Assembly: GCA_019828595.1 (NCBI GenBank)
Contig: JAHQRK010000024.1
Coordinates: 372,001-436,000, forward strand
DNA: 64,000 nucleotides
Source: Aphanomyces cochlioides
Taxonomy: Eukaryota > Oomycota > Saprolegniomycetes > Saprolegniales > Verrucalvaceae
Direction of reading: 5' to 3'
Position 1 is the stretch's first letter. Each line of letters begins with the position of its first letter. This document shows, in pieces, positions 53,222-63,263 of the stretch. The position numbers and the translations under genes were made by a program. The notes below the pieces were generated by a model, which made no database searches, was not told the origin of the DNA, and saw nothing but the letters and a program-made list of their open reading frames with translations.

Positions 53222-54861
53222 TCACTGGACTCGACACGACTCGCTTGTCGTCGGCTTTTGCAGAAGACTGGACATGGCCAACGTGGCTTGTTGCTGAACA
53301 CACTCATCGTCTGGGAACTGATCCTTGCATCTCTCGACGACATTTAGACAACCAGCATCCAGTGCGGCATAAACGGCGTCCTCTAGAGCCCAGTCAATCA
53401 ACTCTTCATCAACTACGAGTGACATACCGCTCGAGGCACATAGCTTGGACAAAACCAAGCAACCTGCAGCTTGGATAGCGCCGTCATCTTGGAATCCCTT
53501 CATGGCCGCAACGACAACTTTGAGTATTTCAGCCGAATTATCTCCTGGATTGACGTTGTCAGTAGGTGTTTTGCCAAGAGTCGAGCGAGCTAATGCTAAG
53601 CAAGCCAGGCCTTGAATTCGTGGGCTTGACGCGAAAGTGTGCATGGCGTGAAGGATCAACGACACGCTTGATGGGGGTGGAGGCACGGGCAAATCTATTC
53701 CAGACAATAAGGTGCAACTAAGATAAGTCGATGGATGCACCTGGACTGCCGAGGAGAGCCAACGCAGCCATTTGTGCTTTTTGACTCTTGGCTAAGATTT
53801 TCATGGCATTGAGGAGAGCATCCATGAAGCCGTCCACACGTCCAAGCAACGCTATGGCATCGGCACCACCGTCTGAAGCTGTTGCGAGCGATAGCAACCC
53901 TGTGAACTGTAGCTTGGCGTTGGACGGAAATGCCAGCATTGACTCCACGGTATTCTTGACGGTGCTATTGCTTTCCTCTTCGGGTGGGTCTGCAGGTTTT
54001 TCTGTGAATTTGTCCTCGCTGCCGGATGGATCCTCAGACGTTGATCCCGAAAACACAGCTTGCAGTTGAGCAATCCACTCGCTAACCATCACCAATGACG
54101 AGAAATTCCACCGCGGACTAGACTGCGGTTGTGGCTTGGCTGGCTCAGACTTTGTCAAAGTGATCGTGGGCTCTTTAGGTTGGACATCGTCGTCTTCTTG
54201 GTTACTCCATTTATCCTCTAATGGATCCGTCGTCTCCTGAACGAGTTGATGCATCACTTCCAGCGTCTCTTCAGCAGTGGCCTACATTGGAGCAACTCGC
54301 ATGAACTCCGTAGATCGTGGAGGGAGTCAAACCTCGAGGTCGAGATAACACTTGGCACATGCTTGAACAAGACCTCTGGTCAATTTTACATGAGTTAATG
54401 CACTTCGCAGCACTAGGAGGCCTTCTTCAGGCTCCATATTCTCAATGAATTCATCGACGGAAGTGAAATCTAAGCAATCCAAACCCACACCCGTTGGACT
54501 TGCGACGACCTCGACAACGAATTCCAAGGGCTCCAGGTTCATCCTTCTTTTGCAGACCGTTTTTTCTCGCGACTGTTTCACGTAGCTTTGGTAATTCAAT
54601 AATTGCAGGCGCATTTTGCGCGAGCACAATGAGTTCCTAGTCGTGGCGCGTCGAGATTGTTGTAGCAAGTCGACGGCTTTACATATCTTTGGCGCTATAG
54701 CATGCTATCTCCTCCAAACTTTGACGACCAACGGCGTTCCGTTCCCTTATTGAAAGCTGAATCTGTACTATTCTCTTATACATTAAACTTTCTGAGTATG
54801 GATACATCCAAGGGCGCATTGGGGCTTGAAAACTTTGTGCCATCGTTGGCTCCGCAGCCAT
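53222..54861 (-). CDS. Helical-repeat (armadillo-like?) protein, unknown function
   Basis: Exons on minus: 54861-54683, 54636-54333, 54281-53741, 53694-53222 (introns 46, 51, 46 nt), 1,497 nt or 498 residues, from MAAEPTMAQSFQAPM. Basic N-terminus (KRIVQIQLSIRERNAVGRQ), a central acidic segment (DPLEDKWSNQEDDDVQ), and a C-terminal half made of short helix-rich repeats with Ala/Leu spacing typical of ARM/HEAT folds (AKLQFTGLLSLATASDGG, AQMAALALLGSP, RIQGLACLALARSTLG, AAGCLVLSKLCASSGM). Family identity uncertain. Tail-to-tail with lpxC with a single base between stop codons, so the two transcripts must overlap in their 3' ends. Confidence 0.7.
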
Positions 54862-55040
54862 TACAATTTTGTCGGCTTCTCTCACGCTGAATTGTTACTA
54901 GCACTAGCCCTTGTTTATCCGAGTGACTGTTTTATCTCTGTTTTTGTATTGAAGAGAACGAAACCTCCCAGAATGTTGGTTTAATAGGCACATTTGTATG
55001 AAGAGTTTTCCCGATGGCTTAGTTTCCGATTTGCGTCGTC

Positions 55041-56225
55041 ATGACCAAGTTCAGCAAAGTTGCGTTCATCAAGACTCTTCGACCGGGCGATCATATCTGC
55101 GTGTGGGATGAGAGCCGCTGGCCCATTCGATACCAACATCATGGGATTGTTTGGACACAAGGGGATAGCGAAGACACGATCATGATTTGCCACGTATGGA
55201 GCCCGCTGAGCAATTATCAAGAAGCACAAGCGGATTCCTGTGTCCGCATCTCCCCTCTGCGTGATTTTCTCTCCAAGCGAAAGATCTCGAGCTTGCGAGT
55301 TGTCGAATACAATACGAGTAACCTCCGTGAACTACTCTCCAAGTGGGGAGAGGTTCACTACAGCAAAGCAGATTTGCCAGAAGTTGTCCTAGCGCGCTGC
55401 AAATTTCTCATGGGCCTTGGCAAAGGCGAATTTAACATCTTTTCACAAAACTGCGAGCATTATGCACATTGGTGCATGACGGGTGAACAGTGGTGTAAAC
55501 AAGTCATGTCGAAGCCCAAGACACGTGTCCCCTTCGAGCATCAGATCGCCCCCGAGCAAGTTGTCGAGATGGAGCAAGAAATTGAAGCCATCAAGACCGT
55601 GAGCAAAGGCGTTGTAGATAAAATCCTCGCACTCAATGGCAAACGCGTCAAGTTGCGTGTGAATGGCTATCGCAATCATTTTGTTACTGTCCTGCCGTCT
55701 GGCCACGTCGCTGTGACCGAGACGCCTGAGGAAGCCGCCGAATTTGAACTTCAAGCCACGGCAAAAGTCTACAATTGTGTCAAAGTGAGCTTCCGTGCGC
55801 CGGAGAGCAATTCCTACATGTTTTCACGAAGCACGATATCGTGTTTCCGCGATACACGAATGAAGAATTTCAATTGCTGGCGTGGGCGAGCTGGTCTGAC
55901 ATGGGAATTGAGCTCCAATGGGTACTTGAAGAGCATGAACCAGCATCGCAGATACATTGGCATTCGATCAGACAAACGCCTTGTGGATGTGAGCATGCGT
56001 GGCGATGCGGCTCGCTTTGAAATCGTCCCCGTTGATGTCAACGAAGACGAGCCTCCGGAATACGATGCAGGCATCAAGAAATTGCCGTCATCGCGGACGT
56101 TTGATGTCGCGGCGCATTTGTCGTCGCGGGATATGCTATTGTCATCCCAGCATCATCTCACAAAGACGGAAGAAGAAGACGCGCCGTCAGATGAAACGCC
56201 GTACGCTCAAATTACCAGCGTGTAA
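55041..56225 (+). CDS. LRAT-type papain-fold hydrolase/acyltransferase with C-terminal beta-trefoil-like region
   Basis: One frame of 394 residues from ATG at 55041 (MTKFSKVAFIKTLRPGDHIC). Residues about 13-150 form an LRAT/H-REV107 domain: LRPGDHICVWDESRWPIRYQ then HHGIVW with the catalytic His, and FNIFSQNCEHYAHWCMTG with the catalytic Cys in the NCEHF-like motif. Family members are phospholipid or thioester acyltransferases or hydrolases. After a helical linker (about 165-190), residues about 195-340 are beta-rich with KVYNCVKVSFRAPESNS and GLTWELSSNGYLKSM, which looks like a fascin/actin-cross-linker type trefoil. The tail is acidic. No C-terminal membrane anchor, unlike most animal H-REV107 proteins. 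The trefoil part is inferred. Confidence 0.75.
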   Translation: MTKFSKVAFIKTLRPGDHICVWDESRWPIRYQHHGIVWTQGDSEDTIMICHVWSPLSNYQEAQADSCVRISPLRDFLSKRKISSLRVVEYNTSNLRELLSKWGEVHYSKADLPEVVLARCKFLMGLGKGEFNIFSQNCEHYAHWCMTGEQWCKQVMSKPKTRVPFEHQIAPEQVVEMEQEIEAIKTVSKGVVDKILALNGKRVKLRVNGYRNHFVTVLPSGHVAVTETPEEAAEFELQATAKVYNCVKVSFRAPESNSYMFSRSTISCFRDTRMKNFNCWRGRAGLTWELSSNGYLKSMNQHRRYIGIRSDKRLVDVSMRGDAARFEIVPVDVNEDEPPEYDAGIKKLPSSRTFDVAAHLSSRDMLLSSQHHLTKTEEEDAPSDETPYAQITSV

Positions 56226-56379
56226 TCAATTTAACTCAACGCATGTACACTAGATGTTGCTCATCGGAAGGCAGCTCAACTTAAGCTTTAAAATTCAATT
56301 CAACATGGCAAATGTATAAAGGCACGAAGCGTTTCGCGTTCCAGAATCATACGAAAATAGATGACCCACCCGTTCACCT

Positions 56380-58740
56380 GTCGACGTTGGTGTGGCATGG
56401 TGCACCTCGTCATCTCGCTGTGGTGCAGCATTGGCTATTTGTTCCTTCTTGCTGAAGTTGCGACGAATGCCTACTAGTGGCGTCAATTCAACTGAACGGG
56501 TGGGCAAACCTTCCTCGCTGATGTTTTCAACACCAGGATCAATTTTGGCCAACTCGGACCCTTTGACCTATTGGACGCAGCCTTGCCAAAGATTACTCGA
56601 GTTCGAAAACATTCATGAATATACGAACAGCAATGACTCGACGGCTCATCCCCGATGTGATTCCGCTTGATGTCGCCGTGAAAACCATCCGAGCCAATAC
56701 ATTGTGTGAAAATGTCTACACAGTTTTGCCTTATTGTTGGGTGGATTTTGACCAGCGAGGCCCACACAGCCCGGCGACAAGTACGCTGTGCCTCCAGCAA
56801 ACAAGAAAATGCTGCTGTCTACTTGGAAACCTTGCTGCGAAATGTCAGCTCAAAAGATTTGCACAGTCATTTGGTCTTCAAATCAACCAAACCGACACCT
56901 CGACGGACCAGAATGGGTTCATGCAATACGAGCGTACGTGCACTTGACTTTAGACAACGAATGGACTCTGTTGCAGCAGTATGGGCTCACGCATTACTTG
57001 ATTCAGTATCAAAATCGATTTGTGTATGCTGTGGAAAGCAGCATCACGATTGTGAATGCTATGCACGTTGGCCAGTCGATGAAAGTGTTTAGTGTGCCTT
57101 ATGCAGATCTCACAAGTGCTTGTTGGACGATGCGAGTCTTCTATTGGGGTCTCTGGAACGACATGCTCACATGTCTTGGCCTTGGCTGCAGTCTTGTGCG
57201 CAACTCCAACAATTCGCTCGAGTCACAGGGGGGGGGGCAACCGGGTTAGAACGTATACCGATGGGAGCTCTTCTGTTGGTGCCGGATTGATGCGTGCTGC
57301 CGTCGGTCCATTTGGAAGTTGGGATATCCGCTACGTCACGCCTCCTTCAATGCCCATGAGCGCTGTGGATGCAATTCAAAGTCATATTTATCGCTTCTTG
57401 CAACTTGACACCGATGCTAGTCCGATTATTCAATTCCATAGAGAAAGTGGAGGCTGATGCTGTGTCACCAGCTTGGATAGCTCCAGGCACGATTGATCAT
57501 GGCGGCAATCCAGCTTGGGCTTTACAATCAATGCCAAGTTTACAAAGGCGAGTTCCTTTGAGTATTGGATGCACATGCTGTGAGCAAACCCGGTTTTCCA
57601 TCCATTTGGAACCCTCCAGTGTTCTTTTCGCCTCTTTGCTGTCCAATATTACGATGAACCAAGTCTCTTCTATTTGCTCCTCATGCTTGACTTCTAGTAA
57701 GAAGTGCAGAAGCTCGATTGTTGCAGCGCTTGAAATGGCTTCATACATGCATCTATTGTCAATCAGCTCTATCGATGTACAGACTACAAGCGAATACATC
57801 AAAGACCTACACATACTGTTCATTCAAGCGGCGACTCAAAATGAAACACAGACTCTTCAAAAGCAGTTTATCATGAGCAGTGACGACTGGTCGTTCTTTG
57901 GTTTGGATTGCACTCTTTGACTAGGTCGACGGAACAAGAGAAGTGCTCAACTTTGAAGGTGACAATGGCAATGTCTCACTTATATCGGATCGCACCGAGT
58001 ACATGAGCATGGCAGCAAATCCACCCGAATTACCAAAATCGGCTTGCAACTATTTCTGGCGAGCTACGTTGTGCGTGACTGGTATATCTGTATTTGTCTT
58101 GATCTTGTTTGTTGATTGAGGTTGGCATCATTTCAATTCGGACGGACAAATCCTTTACTTTTTCAATCGCGTAATGGGCAGCGTGTGGGTTGGTCGACCA
58201 TTATGTGTTTTTCGAGGGATCACTGCGGTGGTCATTTTAAGCACATCAACTGCAACTCTAGGGTACACCAACAATGTGTTAAATTCTTTGAAAATTGCCA
58301 TCGCCACTGGATAGCTAAACTGCTTCTACCAGGAAAGACGCTGTGGCAGTCGTATGCCATGAACGATATCTTGCTCCCCTTGACTAATGGTTTGACAAAG
58401 GGCTATACGGTTTTGCATAGTTTCTTGACGTTTCTTGCGGTCTTCTGCCTAGATGTGATTTCGCCAGTCCAGGTCATGGCTAGCGTTGAAGAATCCTGCA
58501 GAATATCATCATTTCGAAGTGGTGTATCGTCTTATAGCGGCAGTGTTGAATTTGGAAGTTGGAATCGAGTGGTCCTCAATTTGAGCTTACACTGTGTGCC
58601 CATGGGTTTTTGCAATTATTTCAACATGGCTATACTTGCGAATCTTCTTAAGACAGAATAGACGAGCCAAGCTTTTCGACGCACTCACCCCAGCGTCGAA
58701 TACATCCTTCTCTTCTCATTCATTACAAACACAGGAGCAT
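56380..58740 (+). pseudogene. M3: multi-pass membrane protein pseudogene (M2-like)
   Basis: Plus-strand copy most like M2. Blocks in shifting frames: WCSIGYLFLLAEVATNAY, TGGQTFLADVFNTRINFG, IPLDVAVKTIRANTLCEN, VYTVLPYCWVDFDQR, NAAVYLETLLRNVSSK, YQNRFVYAVESSITIVNAMH, VGQSMKV, VFYWGLWNDMLTCLGLG, AVGPFGSWDIRYVTPPS, SDDWSFFGLDCTL, then HRHWIAKLLLPGKTLWQSYA and DVISPVQVMASVEESC. In-frame stops near 56475 and several frameshifts. Dead copy. It runs into M4, repeating the overlap seen between M2 and M1. Confidence 0.75.
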
Positions 58741-59995
58741 CCCATTAACATCAAACTCTTAGGCGGTATGCTGCCGGTAAAATCAATGTTTCTTAATCTG
58801 AAAATTTGGGCTGCGATTTCTCTTGAGCTTGCCTCGACGCAAGCTTTCAGTACCGTTTGAAGCTCCAATGCGAATATTTTTGAACTCGTTCCTCCTTTTC
58901 GACCCTATCACAGCTTCTTGGGTGTTGCGTGCTTGCTCTACATATCATTGTCTATTGCTGGAAGTTATGGAGCTCACCAAGTCAGCTATGGCGAATGATT
59001 TTTAAATTAATTGCTTCAATTAATTACTGCAATTAACAAATACAATCATCTCACTTGATCTTGCGAACCTTACATTTGGCGCCTGGCTGACTCCTTTAAA
59101 CTCGTCACTCTCTTTTATACAAGTCGCTCCATTGTATGCTATTTCTCTTCAAGATGAAGCGAATTCATTGCCAAATGTCATCCAAAGTCTCCGACAAATG
59201 GATGGCTGTCAAGCGCCATGGATCATGACAACGTATTGTTATGTCGCCTTTGAACGATAGTGGGAAATGTCAAACCCCAACAAGAAACAACAACACTGTC
59301 TGAAAGACACTGACAATGCTGCAGTGTACCTTGAGTCTATTCTACGCAGTCTAGATTGGAATAGTTTGATGTCATGCTGGGCGGACGGCTTGGAAATGGG
59401 GAGTACATCACAGGGGGTAAATGGCTTTCCTCTTCACAAGAACGTGGGATTTCTGTAGCTGATAAAGTGGAAATTTGGCTGAATGCTAGTCTGACATGGT
59501 TCACAACACAGCGGAAAAATTATAAGCGCTTGGGAGTCGTCGAATCAATATTTGTGCAAAATTCTTTCGATTTGAGCTATCCACTTACTCTTAAGTCTTC
59601 CAATGGGATGTATCAACTCTCTGTAGAAACGTCTCACAAGATGCAACAACGGCCTTTAACAAACGACTTGTCTGCAATAATGTCGAATCGAAGTGGAATT
59701 TACGGCGAGAGTCTCATTCGAGGTAGTTCAGGATTTGCCTTTTCGAGTGTCAGTATCGAGCAGGTTTTGCTCATAATCTGTGTGTTGAGTTCGGTGTGTT
59801 CATTTCGCCGCTTGGTCCTGGTCTATCACTCGTATGAGGTATCTTGGGGCCCTTTGGGTCGATCTCCACGATGGGCATTGCAACTCTATTGACACTGCGC
59901 CAAGTGTACCGAAATGTTACAAGTACGCTCAAACGTGTGCTCCTTTCAGCGAACACCATTCATCTAGAATTCTCACACATCAATGTGCTGTTCAC
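58690..59995 (+). pseudogene. M4: multi-pass membrane protein pseudogene (M1-like), 5' part
   Basis: Plus-strand M1 paralogue. Reads KLLGGMLPVKSMFLNLKIW, ELTKSAMANDF, QDEANSLPNVIQSLRQ and NAAVYLESILRSLD across frames. From 59374 a longer frame follows with KNYKRLGVVESIFVQNSFD, FGSISTMGIATLLTLRQVYR, ending near HINVLFT at the insertion. In-frame stops and small deletions before 59374. The 3' part resumes at 63264. Confidence 0.75.
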
Positions 59996-60182
59996 TCGAG
60001 ATCTGGCACGAATTTCGAGACAGCAGCAACCAAGAGATCACCACAGCGCACAAACATATCCACGCCCTGGAAACCCAGGCACAGCTCGACCGAGCTGCGT
60101 GGCACGCCAAGGAGCAATCCTTGCTCGACCGCATCCAAGTCCTCCAGATGGAGCTGCACATCTCCAAGGCCAAGCCAACAGA
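59996..60182 (+). repeat. Block B, left end of the insertion
   Basis: 187 bp, matched by the complement of 61216-61402. Encodes the second half of the coiled-coil protein (EITTAHKHIHALETQAQLD, LLDRIQVLQMELHISKA) in the plus direction. Confidence 0.85.
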
Positions 60183-61215
60183 CAGTTCAGTTGTTCAGCC
60201 CAAGACCCCCCAAACAGCATCGACTCGACTCGACCACGAAACACGACACAAACGCCGAGTCGAGGCCGTCCGAGCGGCATACCAGACACGCGTCATGGCA
60301 GAGAACCGCCACCCAACGGACAACAAGACGACCAACGACCAAGACGACTTGTCCCGTCGGACTGACGAAACCTTTTACGAGGTCGGTTCTCCATCTCCTC
60401 CGACCGTCGTCTCAAGCCATCCTAGATGTTTGCCGAGACACATGTCACGGCCTCGCACAAGCAAGAGATGAACGCCATCCCTCCACCCAAAACGTATCCA
60501 GTAGACACCCCCGTCGTGACCCACGTCAATCAAGCCCATGTATCGCCTGCCGAGACGTGGCTAGACCGCATTCGACGTTGGATTGGCGTCCTCCAGAAGA
60601 CATGGCGCTTCGGATTGCTCTCCCCGTAAAGCATCGCCCGACGTGGACGATCGATGATATTTATCCGAATTATATATATGTCATATGCATTCGATTCATT
60701 TTGTCGTTTGGATGCAACATGGAGGGATGAGGGTGAAGTGGAGTGACTCCACCACCACAAGCTCGTATTGATTTTGCGCTCACCGGGATGCTGGCTGGGG
60801 GTTGCCACGCTTTGAGGCGACGTCTACTTGTTTGCTTGAGGCTCTTGATTTTGATCGACACGTCTTAGTCGTAGATAACATGGAGAGTATAACCGCGTTG
60901 CTGTAGGTCGTGGAGCAAAGCCTGCTTCATGTATATTCCGTGCACAGCAATTCCGTCGGAGAGATGATTCTTCCACCCAGGCAGAGCTCTTTTAGCAATA
61001 CATCCCGACCGACCGCAATTCGAGCTTCCCAAGCATAAGGGAGAATTTAGATCTGCTCTCCGACGGCCATTTGGACTTGACGTCAAACATCATGAGGTGT
61101 AAGAAGAGTCGCTCCGTTTGTTTGTCGACTTTCACCAGGAGGACTGTTTCCAGAGATGTTTCCACGGAGACTGCGCCGTTTATCAGTCGCACGAAATTGC
61201 CAACGGTTTGAGGTT
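60183..61215. other. Loop 1 of the insertion
   Basis: Just over 1 kb, unique in the window. On plus, the coiled-coil frame from block B continues into a different, Pro/Thr-rich tail ending at 60471. On minus, weak frames run at 60865-61192. No known domain seen. Confidence 0.5.
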
Positions 61216-61586
61216 TCTGTTGGCTTGGCCTTGGAGATGTGCAGCTCCATCTGGAGGACTTGGATGCGGTCGAGCAAGGATTGCTCCTTGGCGTGCCACG
61301 CAGCTCGGTCGAGCTGTGCCTGGGTTTCCAGGGCGTGGATATGTTTGTGCGCTGTGGTGATCTCTTGGTTGCTGCTGTCTCGAAATTCGTGCCAGATCTC
61401 GATCTCCATGGTCGTGTGTTGAATGTCTTCTTGCGCCTTGTCGAGTTGGCCCTTGAGAGTGTGGACTTGCTGCTCGAGTTGTTGGTTCTCGTGGACCAAC
61501 GAGAGCACCGCTCGGGCGGTGGCTCTCAGCTGGTCGCGGAGGCGCGCGATGATATCGAGGAGCGCTTGACAGGTTTGGGTGGCCAT
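61083..61586 (-). CDS. Coiled-coil protein of the insertion (continuous copy)
   Basis: ATG at 61586, 167 residues. It starts MATQTCQALLDIIARLRDQL and forms a near-continuous coiled coil (LVHENQQLEQQVHTLKGQLD, LDRAAWHAKEQSLLDRI), with a short basic tail. It spans blocks A' and B' and so is unbroken here. The other copy is split, its first 60 residues at 63082-63262 and its remainder at 59997 onward. After HISKAKPT the tails of the two copies differ. Function unknown; length and heptads would suit a structural or capsid-like/gag-like or recombination accessory protein, but I see no supporting motif. Confidence 0.5.
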   Translation of the reverse strand: MATQTCQALLDIIARLRDQLRATARAVLSLVHENQQLEQQVHTLKGQLDKAQEDIQHTTMEIEIWHEFRDSSNQEITTAHKHIHALETQAQLDRAAWHAKEQSLLDRIQVLQMELHISKAKPTETSNRWQFRATDKRRSLRGNISGNSPPGESRQTNGATLLTPHDV

Positions 61587-61845
61587 CTTGTTGTCGTGTG
61601 TGTCTTTTCAAAATGGTCGAAAAGAATTTCGGCTGAGTTCCGTCGCAGCATCTCGATCTCATATCAAGTTTGAACGGATATTCCTCTCCAACCGTAATGT
61701 ATGGAACATGGACAGGTATACAGAGTGAGAGTGTGATCCTTTGGCAGTCGTCGGGTTGTTCTTTCGACGTGACTGGGAGGTCGGGCCAAAGAAGGAGATG
61801 GACCCGCTTGCACTCCTTGGGGGTCGACATGTCGTCGTCGATTTG
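61216..61845 (-). repeat. Continuous inverted copy B'A' (junction of the two ends)
   Basis: 630 bp. Its complement equals 62823-63263 (441 bp) followed by two extra bases and 59996-60182 (187 bp). Besides the coiled-coil start it holds the end of an upstream frame (DDDMSTPKECKRVHLLLWPD, PVHVPYITVGEEYPFKLD). Confidence 0.88.
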
Positions 61846-62822
61846 TGCCAACCGAGGAGAGCACCGCGTGGATGCGAACCTCACCGGCATGCTCGTTGGT
61901 GGCGAAGACCATCAACATGGACGGTAGCACCCAACCATTTAGTTGAGTCACGTGTTGGTTGTTGATGCATGGTCAGTCAGTCTTAATCCGATGTCGATGG
62001 CGAGGGGGTCTTATTGTTGATGACATGAGCTTTTGCTCGTCTTCGTCTCCCAAGTGGTTGGATGTAGCCCGGATCGTGGGAGCATGGATTGCCATTTCGT
62101 CGCCACCACGTCGACCGAGCAAGGTTGAAGAGGTGCATTTGGACTCAATTGCACTATGCCATGTCCAGCTCAAGTTGTGGATTCTGTTCTTGATCTTGAA
62201 ATCAACTTTCAAGTTGCGTGAGCGGCGTCTTGGAGCTATACGCATCCAGCCGTGTGAGTGACTCCCATCACCAGCAGATACCGTCGGATCATCCTGGATG
62301 TTGTGCTCATTCAAGTCATCGAGACAGCGGCGACGCAGAGACGACGCTATACGACGACCACGACCAACCAGTTACTGTCGGCCAGAATGAAGTGATTTTG
62401 TCACTGCCGTGTCGGGGGTTGTGGAGTCAAGAGACACCAAGGCATACAAAAGATGGTACCGAGTCACAAGTCAAGAGATTGAGTTGCGCAATGCCCTCAT
62501 CGTCTGCAACGCATTGCATCTGTACGTCGGTCCCGCATTCCACAACTTGATACAACGCAGTGAGGAAAGAGACTCCAAGAAGATGACACTCCTGAGGTGA
62601 TCCAACACAAGGCACCTTTGGACTCTCACCATGGCGGTCTTGGAGGCGTCTGTGATCCTTCCAAGACACAACATCAAGTCTCTTCACCCTGCGATGACGG
62701 CGATGACGACAATTGCAGCACATCCATGCGTTTCCAACGACGACTGTACTCGCTTAATGGACTGCGGTAGGAAGAACATGGCTGGTGTGATCCGCGTCCA
62801 TCGAGTCAGTACGGTCTCGCCC
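61846..62822. other. Loop 2 of the insertion
   Basis: About 1 kb, not matched elsewhere in the window. Minus frame at 61664-61951 includes LNGWVLPSMLMVFATNEHAG and plus frame at 62409-62600 includes SQEIELRNALIVCNALHLYV; both look protein-like but match nothing I know. The two inner edges both encode a similar phrase before the repeat (AGEVRIHAV on minus, AGVIRVHRV on plus), hinting that homology between the arms once extended further. Confidence 0.5.
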
Positions 62823-63263
62823 CAAATCGACGACGACATGTCGACCCCCAAGGAGTGCAAGCGGGTCCATCTCCTTCTTTGGCCCGACCTCCCAGTCACG
62901 TCGAAAGAACAACCCGACGACTGCCAAAGGATCACACTCTCACTCTGTATACCTGTCCATGTTCCATACATTACGGTTGGAGAGGAATATCCGTTCAAAC
63001 TTGATATGAGATCGAGATGCTGCGACGGAACTCAGCCGAAATTCTTTTCGACCATTTTGAAAAGACACACACGACAACAAGATGGCCACCCAAACCTGTC
63101 AAGCGCTCCTCGATATCATCGCGCGCCTCCGCGACCAGCTGAGAGCCACCGCCCGAGCGGTGCTCTCGTTGGTCCACGAGAACCAACAACTCGAGCAGCA
63201 AGTCCACACTCTCAAGGGCCAACTCGACAAGGCGCAAGAAGACATTCAACACACGACCATGGA
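62823..63263 (+). repeat. Block A, right end of the insertion
   Basis: 441 bp, complement of 61405-61845 with no gaps. Contains the ATG (63082) and first 60 codons of the coiled-coil protein, cut at the M4 boundary immediately after ACCATGGA. Confidence 0.88.

Larger units (their letters stand above)
59996..63263. mobile_element. 3.27-kb insertion with an inverted, fused copy of its own ends
   Basis: Excising this segment rejoins M4: HINVLFT on the left and IVPPPTTWDNLNLAGGN on the right align with the continuous INSLYSITPRP / TLAGGN region of M1. Internal layout: B (59996-60182), loop 1 (60183-61215), B'A' inverted (61216-61845), loop 2 (61846-62822), A (62823-63263). A (441 bp) and B (187 bp) each match the inverted copy without length change, and B'A' is continuous apart from two bases (61403-61404) lost at the ends. 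So the two ends of the insert, joined, equal the middle. No integrase or polymerase gene recognised inside; no clean target duplication. Confidence 0.75.
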
